From NCBI RefSeq assembly GCF_000167355.1, contig NZ_AAEW02000017.1, forward strand, positions 1 to 64,000: 64,000 bases of DNA. Direction: 5' to 3'. The position numbers were made by a program, and so were the translations under genes. This document shows, one piece after another, positions 1 to 8,292 of the stretch (positions within the stretch are counted from its first letter, which is position 1; every line of letters begins with the position of its first letter). Source of the stretch: Desulfuromonas acetoxidans DSM 684. Its GTDB lineage: Bacteria; Desulfobacterota; Desulfuromonadia; Desulfuromonadales; Desulfuromonadaceae. The notes below the pieces were generated by a model. The model was not told the DNA's origin. It did not search any database and saw only the letters and a program-made list of their open reading frames with translations.

Positions 1-806
1 TCCTGACCTTTTCCCATCATCTCCTGAATCAAATCAGTAGCGGTCTGGTATTTTTTCAGGCTGACCAGAATCGAGACCATGCTTTCCGTGGCCAGCAACA
101 GATTGGGATTCTGTTTTAACGCAGAGTACAGCGCATCACAGGCTTTACCGCGTTCACCCAAGCGTGCCATGATGCAACCCACTTCGAAATCAAACAGATC
201 ATCCTGCTCACTGGCCGGTAACTTACCGAATGCTTTCATTGCTTCGATCTCTTCTCCCTGATGACCGAGAACAAAGGCTTTTTGAAAGTCCGCGCATTTC
301 TGCTGATAACGGCTGACCAGCTCTTCGGGATAACTGGTGAGAATCAATTCGAGCTGGGCGTCCATGTCCGGGTGATCCTCATCGGACAACGGCGCTGCTT
401 GATCACTGTCGGTCGGACCACAACTGCTGCAACTGGAACAGGAACTGGCTGCTGCGGCAGCAACAGGAATCGGCTGTTGCTCATCCACTTGCTGCAGTGC
501 CTGTTCGGCTTGGTGCTTCAGATCTTCAGAAAACGCCTGCTGCTGCGCCAGTTGCAGATGTTCCATCGCACGCTCGATCTGTTGATCTTTAAGCAGGTAC
601 AACCCCTCATCCAGATTAACTTTGGCCAGGCTGTCGCCAGCTTGAGCTTTCAGGGTCTTAACCTCAGAGCGTTCTTCAGCGCTCAATTCTGAATCCTGTA
701 ATTCCTCAACGATCAGCAGCGCATCAGCATAACGTTGTTGAGAAACCGCTTTGCGTAACGCGGGCAGATCACTTTTGCTGGAAAATAATCGACTGAACAG
801 TCCCAT
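1..806 (-). CDS. TPR-like protein, C-terminus off the window edge
   Basis: About 268 residues are visible from an ATG at 804-806, preceded on the minus strand by an AAGGA ribosome site. The frame stays open to base 1, so the 3' end is missing. The protein starts MGLFSRLFSSKSDLPALRKA and is made of amphipathic helices rich in Ala, Gln, Glu and Leu, spaced like tetratricopeptide repeats; the pattern is clearest near residues 210-268. A low-complexity linker around residues 120-130 carries the cysteine cluster CSSCSSCG, which could bind metal or form disulfides. There is no signal peptide, so it is probably cytoplasmic, perhaps a scaffold. I do not recognise a specific family; the TPR call rests on helix pattern only. 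Confidence 0.6.
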   Translation of the reverse strand, partial: MGLFSRLFSSKSDLPALRKAVSQQRYADALLIVEELQDSELSAEERSEVKTLKAQAGDSLAKVNLDEGLYLLKDQQIERAMEHLQLAQQQAFSEDLKHQAEQALQQVDEQQPIPVAAAAASSCSSCSSCGPTDSDQAAPLSDEDHPDMDAQLELILTSYPEELVSRYQQKCADFQKAFVLGHQGEEIEAMKAFGKLPASEQDDLFDFEVGCIMARLGERGKACDALYSALKQNPNLLLATESMVSILVSLKKYQTATDLIQEMMGKGQ

Positions 807-971
807 TGCGTGTCCTTATTTCTGGTGAAAAGAAATGCCTACTTTAATGGCATTGGCGGCTGAGTGCAAGATGCAGATAGAGCTCTTTTTTGTCCGCCAA
901 GAAACGCAGCGAGAATTCTTGCCCCGGATCAGGTGTTCATTTGACGCAGGGCAACAAATTCTGTCGCTTGT

Positions 972-1001
972 TTGACCGGTTATCTCTGCTATTCTTTTAA
1001 A
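972..1001 (+). promoter_or_regulatory. Candidate promoter for ercA
   Basis: TTGACC at 972-977 is a good -35 match. A T/A-rich TTTTAA at 995-1000 follows after 17 bases as a weak -10. The start codon of the dehydrogenase lies 45 bases downstream. The -10 fits the consensus poorly, so this is tentative. Confidence 0.3.
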
Positions 1002-1044
1002 TAGACAGACAGAATTACGATCTATAAATCAATAGAGAGAGCGT

Positions 1045-2214
1045 ATGGGAACAGGAATCGTTACAGAACTGCGCAAGTTTGTGGCTCCGGAATTCATCTT
1101 TGGGGTGGGCGCGCGTCTACAGGCCGGCCTTTACGCCAAAAATCTCGGTGCAACAAACGTCCTGGTTGTTTCTGATCCGGGAGTCATAGCCGCCGGATGG
1201 ACGGCGGAAGTGATTCAATGCCTTCACGCTGAAGGTCTGCAGGCGGTTCTTTTTTCCGATGTGACACCAAATCCCAAAGACTTTGAGGTAATGCAGGGTG
1301 TTGAGCGTTACCTTGAGGCCGATTGTGACGCCATTATTGCTATCGGTGGAGGCAGCCCGATCGATTGTGCCAAAGGGATTGCCGTGGTGGTCGCCAATGG
1401 CGGCCATATCCTCGATTATGTCGGTGTCGATACCGTTGGTGAACCCGGCCCGCCATTGATCTGTATCCCCACGACGGCTGGCACTGCTGCCGATGTGTCG
1501 CAGTTTGCCATTATTGTCGATACCCAGAACCGCAATAAAATTGCCATTATCACCAAAGCCATCGTGCCGGATCTGTCTTTGATCGATCCAGCCACAACCA
1601 CCACCATGGACCCGTTTCTCACCGCTTGCACCGGTGTTGATGCGCTCACTCATGCCATTGAGGCGGCAGTTTCCAACGCCCATTCACCCATCACTGATTT
1701 GCATGCGCTCAAAGCCATTGAGCTGATCAAAGAGAACCTGGAAAATGTGATCTTGCACCCTCAAGACATTCTGCCCCGCGAAGGCATGACCTTGGGCTGC
1801 CTTGAGGCCGGTCTGGCTTTTTCCAATGCCAGCTTGGGCGCGGTTCACGCCATGGCCCATAGCCTGGGTGGTTTTTTCGATCTTCCCCATGGCGAATGCA
1901 ACGCCATCCTGCTGCCGCATGTGATGGAGTTTAACTTTCCCGCGTCAGACGATCAGTTTCGTAAAATTATGAAGGCGTTGTCCCTGGATGGCCCCAAACA
2001 GATGACCTCGCGAGAAGCCCAAAAGCTGATTTTGAATGAGGTTAATCGTTTGCGTCAGGCCATCGGTATTCAGGAAAAACTCTCGGATCGCGGTGTTCAT
2101 CGTACTGATATCCAGGAATTGGTCGGCAAAGCCTTACGTGACCCCTGCCTGGTCACCAATCCTCGGTCTGCAAAAAAACGCGACCTCGAGGTGATCTATG
2201 AAGAAGCCCTCTGA
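1045..2214 (+). CDS. ercA: Iron-containing alcohol dehydrogenase-like protein, ErcA type
   Basis: 389 residues, the usual length for group III (iron-dependent) alcohol dehydrogenases. The NAD-binding motif GGGSPID starts at residue 101. The metal ligands are intact: D199, H203, H268 and H282, with the same spacing (4, 65, 14) as in FucO-type enzymes. The N-terminus LRKFVAPEFIFG, the stretch PTTAGTAADVSQFAII and the adjoining overlapping kinase gene all fit the ErcA subgroup. In Pseudomonas aeruginosa, ErcA takes part in regulating ethanol oxidation and is encoded beside the kinase ErcS'. The enzyme may therefore oxidise an alcohol, act as a metabolic sensor, or both. It overlaps the kinase gene by 17 bases, so the two are probably translated together. 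The subgroup call is from remembered motifs; a plain alcohol dehydrogenase is the alternative. Confidence 0.8.
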   Translation: MGTGIVTELRKFVAPEFIFGVGARLQAGLYAKNLGATNVLVVSDPGVIAAGWTAEVIQCLHAEGLQAVLFSDVTPNPKDFEVMQGVERYLEADCDAIIAIGGGSPIDCAKGIAVVVANGGHILDYVGVDTVGEPGPPLICIPTTAGTAADVSQFAIIVDTQNRNKIAIITKAIVPDLSLIDPATTTTMDPFLTACTGVDALTHAIEAAVSNAHSPITDLHALKAIELIKENLENVILHPQDILPREGMTLGCLEAGLAFSNASLGAVHAMAHSLGGFFDLPHGECNAILLPHVMEFNFPASDDQFRKIMKALSLDGPKQMTSREAQKLILNEVNRLRQAIGIQEKLSDRGVHRTDIQELVGKALRDPCLVTNPRSAKKRDLEVIYEEAL

Positions 2215-3355
2215 CTCAACCCGCCATGAGGAGGAGCTGCGCAAAAAGGTTCTCGGTATGGGAACCAAATCAGTGCGCAAATCCTACTATCCGACCCTGC
2301 GCAAAAAGATGTCGGAGCTTGAGCGCTACATGGCTTTGCTCGATCAGGCCAAAAACGCCATTTGTCTGCTCGAAGTGCCTTCCCTGAAAGTGGTCAACGC
2401 CAACAAAAGTGCTCGCAAATTGCTGGTTCTCGATCAATATCCCGACAGCTCTCTGCTCGATATGATCGAAGTGCCTGCGGCTACGGCCATTGTTGATTGG
2501 TTGGAGCTGGCTGGCGAGGGCAATCATTATTTTCAGCTTGAGAGCACGCTTTACTCCTATGCGCAGGAGAGCTATTCCTCTGCCATCTACGAACTTACCT
2601 TAACCACCGTTGAGTTCAAAAAAACTCGTTATCTGGTGTGTGTGGCACAGGATATCAGCGAACGCAAAAAACTCGACCAGATGAAAGATGAGATGATCTC
2701 CGCCGTCAGTCATGAGATGAGCACACCATTGACAGCCATGCTCGGCTTTTGTGAATTCATGCTGGAAAACGAGGTGCCAGCGGAGCAGCAGCAAGAGTTT
2801 TTGCAGATCATCTTCAAAGAGAGTCAACGCCTCAAAGGGCTGATTGATAATCTGCTCAGCCTGCAACGCATGCGCGCTGGAATGGGCTGTGTCAATTTCA
2901 CCTGGCTCAACCTGTCCATGCTGTTTGCTGAACTCTGTCAGCTCTTCGGCAAATACTCAGCAACGCACACCATTAAAGTCGACTGTCCCACCGACTTTCC
3001 ACTGGTGTCGGCTGATCAGCTTTGCCTACAGCAGGCGATGGAAAATCTCATCTCCAATGCCATTAAATATTCCCCCAACGGCGGCACCGTGACAGTGACG
3101 GCCCGACAAGATGATGGTCAGGTTATTGTCTCGGTTAAAGATGAAGGCATGGGCATTTCCCCTGTTGTCCAAGAGCAGATCTTTGATCGTTTCTTCCGTA
3201 TCGACACCAAAAACGGCCAGAAAGTCGGTGGCACCGGCCTTGGTTTGCCGCTGGTTAAGGAAATTATTTCTCTGCATCATGGTGAGGTGTGGGTGGAAAG
3301 TGAGGAAGGGCAGGGAAGTACGTTTTGTTTCAGCTTGCCGCTTGAGCGGGAATGA
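2198..3355 (+). CDS. PAS-domain sensor histidine kinase, ErcS'-like partner of ErcA
   Basis: 385 residues with no membrane segment or signal peptide, so it is a cytoplasmic kinase. A basic, coiled N-terminus is followed by a PAS-like domain (about residues 45-155). Next come a HisKA domain with SAVSHEMSTPLTAM (phospho-acceptor His172) and an HATPase domain with the N box ENLISNAIKYS, the G1 box DEGMGIS and the G2 box GGTGLGLPLV. The start codon lies inside the end of the dehydrogenase gene, and a strong terminator follows the stop, so the pair forms a closed two-gene operon. No response regulator gene is adjacent. By analogy with ErcA/ErcS' it may report on alcohol metabolism; that role is inferred from context. 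Confidence 0.85.
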   Translation: MKKPSDSTRHEEELRKKVLGMGTKSVRKSYYPTLRKKMSELERYMALLDQAKNAICLLEVPSLKVVNANKSARKLLVLDQYPDSSLLDMIEVPAATAIVDWLELAGEGNHYFQLESTLYSYAQESYSSAIYELTLTTVEFKKTRYLVCVAQDISERKKLDQMKDEMISAVSHEMSTPLTAMLGFCEFMLENEVPAEQQQEFLQIIFKESQRLKGLIDNLLSLQRMRAGMGCVNFTWLNLSMLFAELCQLFGKYSATHTIKVDCPTDFPLVSADQLCLQQAMENLISNAIKYSPNGGTVTVTARQDDGQVIVSVKDEGMGISPVVQEQIFDRFFRIDTKNGQKVGGTGLGLPLVKEIISLHHGEVWVESEEGQGSTFCFSLPLERE

Positions 3356-3389
3356 TGGCTTGACGTTGAAAGAGTCATATATTGGATAA

Positions 3390-3430
3390 ACAAAGACCGC
3401 CTGCAATGATGTAGTCGGTCTTTGTTTTAT
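3390..3430 (+). terminator. Rho-independent terminator of the ercA-kinase operon
   Basis: A perfect 10-bp inverted repeat (ACAAAGACCG at 3390-3399, CGGTCTTTGT at 3416-3425) has a 16-base loop and is followed by a T-rich run. It lies 34 bases after the kinase stop. Confidence 0.8.
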
Positions 3431-4167
3431 TCGATGTTGCGCATTAGAAATGTGACAATTCAAGTTCAGCCCCTCAGTTTTATTCCTTTCTCTGTCTCTC
3501 ACGTAGAATCTTAATTTGAGACGTTGCAATGCACCGAACAGGTCTGCAGTCCTCCCTGATTTTTCTTTATTTGAATAAATATCTAATATTTTCAAAAAGT
3601 TATAATTTTTTAAAAAAAATCCATTTGCACGGGTATATTTTTTGCTTTTACAGAGATGATCTGTTTCGCAATGACGCCGTAAATTGACTCCAGGTGCCAG
3701 CGAAGAGCAAATGGTTTGAGCCAAAATCAAACCGACAGGGCGCATTCGGTAGAGAAAAACGCACGGATAACTAAAGAGACCTGTGTGTCACCACAACGAT
3801 GGGAAGGTCAGCAGAGCGTTTCCGAGAAAGAATGAGCTATCCCAAACTGAGAGCCATGGGGAAAGTATCTTCGTATGGCTCAGTCACTGTCTCGAATTTC
3901 AGGGAAACTACACCAGATTTATTTTCAAGGACTGTTTCATGCTTTAAAAATAGATAATATATTAAATTCTTAGTTATTGAAAATATCACAATAGAAGGTT
4001 TTTTATTATATAAATTATTTTTCTGTTTCGTTTTTCTGGTGCTGAAGTAGTTTAGTTCTTTCAGTAAGTAGACGGTATCCATCGGTTTATCTTAGAGGGA
4101 ACGATAGTTCTTTTTATTGTTCTTGAATAATATCCCTCTTTTTAACTTTACATGCAGGAGTTACGGA
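3431..4167. other. AT-rich intergenic region without a recognised gene
   Basis: The stretch contains only short open frames of unusual composition, and none resembles a known protein. Runs of A and T are common at 3560-3620 and 3940-4030. I looked for a GEMM-type cyclic dinucleotide riboswitch, common in this group of bacteria, and saw no convincing match. The region presumably carries the promoter of the roadblock operon, but I cannot pick one out. Confidence 0.5.
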
Positions 4168-5235
4168 TTGTCATTTAATACCGTTAACAGAATTTTGCTT
4201 TCCAGCCAAAATAGCAAATTCAATAATGAGCTTCAGCATGCTTTTGATCGCCTGAGCGACATAGAAGTCACGCTATCTATATTTATGGACTCCATTTCAG
4301 CGGCTGAACTGCAAGAAGACTATAATGCCGCCCTTGTTGTTGCCGAAAGTGAAGAGGAGGTTGTTGACCGTATTCAGCTTCTCAACCAAAAGCAAGCCTC
4401 TTTGCCTGTTTATCTTGTCTGTGCTCCTCAATTGGAAACCGCGGTACTCAATGAGCTGAAAATTGCACAGATTATGTTTGATCCGCTACCGGCAACCGAA
4501 GTTGTTGAAACTATCAGTAAACAGTTACAGGACAGGACAAAAGGCCAACTTCGCGGACTGAATCTGACTTCCGTATTGCAGTTGATCAACATGGAGCAGA
4601 AAAGTTGCACCGTTGTTGTCAAAAAAACAACGGAACGCGGTGAACTACACATGTATGCTGGGGAGATTATTGCAGCAACGCTGGGTAGCATGGGGGGACT
4701 GGAGGCTGCCTACAGTATTTTAGGTTGGGATAATGTCGATATTGAGCTTCTGGACTGTCGGCATAGTGTTACGCACGAAATAGATCAGCCGTTTACGTCT
4801 CTGATGATGGAGGCGATGTGCCGGAAGGATGAAAATAGCGTTGCCGATGAATCGTTGCCGGTGGATTTTTCTTCGAAAAAAACTGTTGATCACAGAGAAG
4901 AACAGAGTGAAAAGCTTGCCGATATTCTGCGAAGTTTTCCAGAAGTTGTGGAGTTTAGTCTTTTCAATTCTGCCGGAAAAATGACATATGCGCATGGGCA
5001 TCGAGTCCGTCCTCCTGTCGCCGGCTACCCAGAACAACTTGAACAGACGGCGGGACTGGTCAGTGAGGAGCTCCGTTTAGGGCAATTGACGCTCATGACA
5101 ATAAATGAAGCAGACAGCCTTTCCTATTTATTTTTCTCTTACGAAAACAGCAGAATTGCGGTTGGGTTGCGAAAAAACCAGGCGGCGGGACACTTTCTGA
5201 TGAAATTTACAGCCAAAGCAAAATCAATCAGCTAG
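4168..5235 (+). CDS. Receiver-like/PATAN (DUF4388)/roadblock protein
   Basis: About 355 residues. I chose the TTG at 4168 because a GGAG ribosome site lies 7 bases upstream; an ATG at 4117 in the same frame lacks one. The N-terminal ~120 residues look like a receiver-type fold without an obvious phospho-acceptor motif. A DUF4388/PATAN domain follows, recognisable by GQLRGLNLTSVLQLINME and the later GELHMYAGEIIAA. The C-terminal ~110 residues, beginning near ADILRSFPEVVEFSLF, resemble a roadblock/LC7 domain. PATAN and roadblock domains are common in bacterial small-GTPase and motility signalling. It is the first gene of a five-gene co-directional set with the roadblock and Cache proteins downstream. 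Domain calls are from motif recognition; the function is unknown. Confidence 0.7.
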   Translation: MSFNTVNRILLSSQNSKFNNELQHAFDRLSDIEVTLSIFMDSISAAELQEDYNAALVVAESEEEVVDRIQLLNQKQASLPVYLVCAPQLETAVLNELKIAQIMFDPLPATEVVETISKQLQDRTKGQLRGLNLTSVLQLINMEQKSCTVVVKKTTERGELHMYAGEIIAATLGSMGGLEAAYSILGWDNVDIELLDCRHSVTHEIDQPFTSLMMEAMCRKDENSVADESLPVDFSSKKTVDHREEQSEKLADILRSFPEVVEFSLFNSAGKMTYAHGHRVRPPVAGYPEQLEQTAGLVSEELRLGQLTLMTINEADSLSYLFFSYENSRIAVGLRKNQAAGHFLMKFTAKAKSIS

Positions 5236-5329
5236 GTGCGTCGTCCGATTCTTGTGGCAGGGGGATTGCCATCAGTTGAGCGGTAACCGCGCGCCCCTGA
5301 CGAAAACCAATTCATACAGGAGGGCATGA

Positions 5330-5935
5330 ATGGAACAGATGGTTGCAGCTTTAAAGGAAATTCCGGGTGTGCTCGGAATATGTCTCTATGATTCTGCGCA
5401 ACAGATAACTCTCAACCGCATGCCGTCGTTTTTTTCCGCGAGCGCTTGGGAAGACCTCGGACCCGTTGTGGCCGAACTCTATTCTCAGGCCACAGATAAG
5501 CTGACAACAACAACCAGCCTGACCCTGCATTTTGATACAGTGTCCCTCGTTATTACAACTTGGCAAGATAACACTGCCGTCATTCTCGGCGAGTCACAGA
5601 TGAATGAGCACATGATTGCTTATTCTCTCGGTATGTTACAGCAGTCGGCGTTATCATCCGAACCGGCGTCGCTGACTTCTTCGCAACCAGAGCTTTTCTT
5701 CAAGAAAAAAATTCCAGAGTTACGTCAAGGCCTTATCAAAATCGCTGGGCCCATGGCGGAGATTATTTTTGATGATGCCCTGGACCAGTGGGAAAATCAG
5801 GTGGATTTCTCTTTTGATGCGTTTCTTTGCTGCCTGCGCGATGAGCTGGAGGAACAGCAGCAGTTCGATGAATACCTCTCCATCTGCGCCGATACTGTTT
5901 CAGAAATAAAAAATATGGAGGGGAGCCGTGGCTAA
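5330..5935 (+). CDS. Roadblock/LC7-like protein with C-terminal helical region
   Basis: 201 residues with an AGGAGGG ribosome site just before the ATG. The first ~115 residues start LKEIPGVLGICLYDSAQQI and alternate strands and helices like roadblock/LC7 domains (the 'LxxIPGVxG' opening is typical). The last ~80 residues are helical and acidic and I do not recognise them. Roadblock proteins usually dimerise and regulate Ras-like GTPases such as MglA. No GTPase gene is next to this one, so the partner must be elsewhere or be the PATAN-roadblock protein upstream. The stop overlaps the start of the next gene by 8 bases, which suggests translational coupling. Confidence 0.65.
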   Translation: MEQMVAALKEIPGVLGICLYDSAQQITLNRMPSFFSASAWEDLGPVVAELYSQATDKLTTTTSLTLHFDTVSLVITTWQDNTAVILGESQMNEHMIAYSLGMLQQSALSSEPASLTSSQPELFFKKKIPELRQGLIKIAGPMAEIIFDDALDQWENQVDFSFDAFLCCLRDELEEQQQFDEYLSICADTVSEIKNMEGSRG

Positions 5936-6278
5936 GGTCTCAGATTTTACAAAAAAGCTGACAGCCCTTCCCGGTGTCGGTGGTTATCTCCTCAGTCAGC
6001 AAGGTGGCAATATTCTGGCGCACAATTTACAGGACCCATCCTATTACCGGCAATGGATGGAAGAACTTTTACAGCAGGGAGCTAAAGCCAACAGCACCCT
6101 TGGGCAACACCAGGAATTCAGGGGCGTTTCTTTGGCCGTAAACGACGAACGCATGCTGCTTCTTTTCCCTGTAAGACAGTATAGCTTGCTTGTTGTTCAG
6201 GAAGTGCAGGTCGGCAACGAACAGTTGTTTCAGGACATTTCGGCCCTTATCCAAGACACTGTAGACAACAACAATTGA
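5928..6278 (+). CDS. Small roadblock/LC7-like protein
   Basis: 116 residues, about the size of a single roadblock domain. It starts at a GTG inside the end of the preceding gene, with GGAGGGGAG upstream. The opening KLTALPGVGGYLLSQQGGNI matches the roadblock pattern (PGV-x-G followed by a glycine turn). With the preceding two proteins it makes three roadblock-like modules in a row, which could hetero-dimerise. No enzymatic motif is visible. It is distant from typical MglB, so the family assignment is tentative. Confidence 0.6.
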   Translation: MAKVSDFTKKLTALPGVGGYLLSQQGGNILAHNLQDPSYYRQWMEELLQQGAKANSTLGQHQEFRGVSLAVNDERMLLLFPVRQYSLLVVQEVQVGNEQLFQDISALIQDTVDNNN

Positions 6279-6298
6279 GCAGGCAAAGGAGCCTTCCT

Positions 6299-6898
6299 AT
6301 GGAACCTATTAAGAACACGGTCATTGCGCTTTGTTTTGTTCTTCTAACCGTGCTTCCCCAGAAGGGGGTGGCCTTGGAGCCTCAATCGGAATTCGACCAC
6401 AACGTGCTGACGTGGGCACAACAGTGTCGAGAGGAGATCCTTGGTCAGATGGAACGACTTATCTCTTCAGGTCAGCTGCGGGAAGGGCAGCTTTTTGATA
6501 CGTTCTATATCCCGATTCCCCAAACATCTCCTTTAAAATATCACACCCAGTACGACAAAATGGCCGATGAAACCATGCGGCTGATTTTGGATAAATACCT
6601 GGAGCAGGACTCCCGTCTGCTCTATGTCGTCATCGTTGATCGCAATGGCTATCTGCCAACTCACAACACCCGTTACTCACAACCGTTGACAGGGAACTCA
6701 GAAATCGACCAGTTGAACAACCGTGCAAAACGGATGGCCAATGGTCACTGCGGGTTGGCTGCAGCCCACAACACTGAAACTTATCTTTTGCAAAGCTGCA
6801 ATATGGATACCGGCCGCGAACACATCATGGAGCTTTCCGTCCCCATCCATATCAATGGTCGGCACTGGGGTGCTGTACGTATGGGCTACAAAAAATAA
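6299..6898 (+). CDS. Exported single-Cache-like protein
   Basis: About 199 residues. The ATG at 6299 follows an AAAGGAG site; an in-frame start at 6275 is less likely. A signal peptide is evident (hydrophobic TVIALCFVLLTVLP, then an Ala-rich cut region). The mature part contains LKYHTQYDKM, DRNGYLPTHNTRYSQP and a closing INGRHWGAVRMGY. This pattern is typical of Cache-type ligand-binding domains of chemoreceptors. There is no second membrane segment or output domain, so it is probably a free periplasmic protein. The next gene encodes a paralogue with the same motifs anchored in the membrane; the pair probably share a ligand or dimerise. Confidence 0.7.
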   Translation: MEPIKNTVIALCFVLLTVLPQKGVALEPQSEFDHNVLTWAQQCREEILGQMERLISSGQLREGQLFDTFYIPIPQTSPLKYHTQYDKMADETMRLILDKYLEQDSRLLYVVIVDRNGYLPTHNTRYSQPLTGNSEIDQLNNRAKRMANGHCGLAAAHNTETYLLQSCNMDTGREHIMELSVPIHINGRHWGAVRMGYKK

Positions 6899-6926
6899 AT
6901 TGGGTTAGTTAGGAGGAAAGAGAGAC

Positions 6927-7826
6927 ATGTTTAAGAAGATCACATTTAAAGTAACCTTTGTCGTCAGCATCCTGCTTCTGGTTGTTGTTGGCGTTGGAGC
7001 ATGGTTTATTAACGCTCAGGAGGGGCGTTCTCTTGAAAAACAGCTACGTGAAAGGGGGCGCATTGAATCCATCATCGGCGCAAAAATCGTTGGTCGCATC
7101 TTGGAGGAAGCCATCGATAATGGGGTGTTTACCCTTAATGAGGCATTTGACACCGAGTATGAGGAAATTCCCGGTTTTGATCCTCCGAAGTATCATACCA
7201 AGTACGATTTTTATCTCGATAAAGCCATTCTTGATTTGCAGGAAGAGTTTTTTAAGGATCCCAGTATCACCGCTGCCATAGCGGTTGACAGAAACGGATA
7301 CCTGCCGACGCACAACATGCGTTACCAGCAACCGATCACCGGTGATGTGGAAAAAGACCGCCTCGGCAACCACACTAAGCAGGTTTTCAACGACCCCATA
7401 GGCATTAAAGCCGCACAGAACCGTCAGGAAGGGTTCCTGCAGTTCTATCAGCGTGGGGAAGGTGATGTTACCTGGGATATCGCCTCGCCCATTATGGTGA
7501 AAGGAAAGCATTGGGGGAACTTTCGCATTGGTTTCTCTTTGTTGAGAACCAACGAAGAGAAAGCCTCTTTGCGTAACACCCTGCTGTTGACGCTTGCCGC
7601 AATTCTGGTTGCGGCTATTATCGTCATTACTGCCGGTATCAAGTTCGCCCTTAGCCCGTTGGAAAAATTGACGCAACAGGTGCTGGATCTTGCCGATGGC
7701 CAAATCGAAGAACCCATTGTTGCTAAAACGGATGACGAAATAGGGCACATGGCCAAAGCTCTTGAACGCTTACGTATCAGCCTGAGAGCGGCAATGAATC
7801 GGTTGCGTAAAAAAACGGATCTTTAG
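6927..7826 (+). CDS. Membrane Cache-HAMP protein without output domain
   Basis: 299 residues. A first membrane segment (about residues 8-28) is followed by a periplasmic Cache-type domain with KYHTKYDFYLD and DRNGYLPTHNMRYQQP. A second membrane segment lies near residues 215-238. A HAMP domain follows with FALSPLEKLTQQV and DEIGHMAKAL, and the protein ends about 20 residues after it. It thus has the front half of a chemoreceptor or kinase but no signalling output. GGAGGAAAG precedes the ATG. It may pass signals to the co-encoded roadblock proteins, which would be unusual; that idea is inference from context. Confidence 0.75.
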   Translation: MFKKITFKVTFVVSILLLVVVGVGAWFINAQEGRSLEKQLRERGRIESIIGAKIVGRILEEAIDNGVFTLNEAFDTEYEEIPGFDPPKYHTKYDFYLDKAILDLQEEFFKDPSITAAIAVDRNGYLPTHNMRYQQPITGDVEKDRLGNHTKQVFNDPIGIKAAQNRQEGFLQFYQRGEGDVTWDIASPIMVKGKHWGNFRIGFSLLRTNEEKASLRNTLLLTLAAILVAAIIVITAGIKFALSPLEKLTQQVLDLADGQIEEPIVAKTDDEIGHMAKALERLRISLRAAMNRLRKKTDL

Positions 7827-7837
7827 CAGGATGTTGA

Positions 7838-8065
7838 AAAAGATCCATTCAGAAGAAAAATAGCGTTATTCAAGATGTTGTGAAACTTCTTGCCGATGAT
7901 GGCTTCAATGCTCTCGGCGAAGCTCTGCATCGCATTATCAACAAAGCTATGCGACTGGAGCGGAAACACCACTTGTGGATAAAACGGAATCAAAGAGGTC
8001 TCGCGTCGGTAGCGACTGGTTGGACGCCCATGCCTCAATGGGCTGTTTTCTGGTATTTCAAATAA
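7838..8065 (+). pseudogene. IS256/mutator-family transposase remnant (N-terminal part)
   Basis: The frame opened after a stop at 7835-7837 has no proper start. It reads VVKLLADDGFNALGEALHRI and then INKAMRLERKHHL, matching the N-terminal helical region of IS256-family transposases. After that the similarity is lost, and the catalytic DDE core is absent. It is a decayed fragment. Confidence 0.55.
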
Positions 8066-8075
8066 AGCACAGGAT

Positions 8076-8172
8076 TAAGAAGGCCCATCTCGAATACGGC
8101 TATACACTTAAAGTGATTGCCGACCATATCGGATGTCGTTATTCGACGGTTAGCCGCGTGGTGTCCGGCTGA
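8076..8172 (+). pseudogene. C-terminal tail of a REP-associated (Y1-type) transposase
   Basis: The frame ends with AHLEYGYTLKVIADHIGCRY and then STVSRVVSG. This resembles the helix-turn-helix tail of REP-associated tyrosine transposases. The HUH catalytic region is missing. It abuts the IS256 remnant, so two unrelated elements have collapsed into one short scar. Confidence 0.5.
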
Positions 8173-8227
8173 AAATATTGCAATTCAAGACCTGAGCCTA
8201 GATTTCAGTTAAATTCGAACTAAACAA

Positions 8228-8262
8228 AAAGGCCATCTGCATAACCTATGCAGATGGCCTTT
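8228..8262 (-). terminator. Rho-independent terminator of ilvC
   Basis: A perfect 15-bp inverted repeat (AAAGGCCATCTGCAT at 8228-8242, ATGCAGATGGCCTTT at 8248-8262) has a 5-base loop. On the minus strand it is followed by TTTTTGTTTA, 31 bases after the ilvC stop. Confidence 0.9.
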
Positions 8263-8292
8263 CTCACGCAGCCTTATCTAAATCAAAGACGA

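Noticed and set aside
3026-3745. 239-codon minus-strand frame over the kinase end and the intergenic region
   Set aside because: Mostly antisense to the kinase ATPase domain and crosses the terminator; no recognisable domain.
3700-3850. Possible GEMM riboswitch before the roadblock operon
   Set aside because: Some A-rich purine stretches looked suggestive, but the conserved GCAAACC and CGCAAAGC elements and the paired stems are absent.
7044-7748. Minus-strand frame opposite the Cache-HAMP gene
   Set aside because: Antisense shadow; the plus frame has a clear signal anchor, Cache and HAMP motifs.
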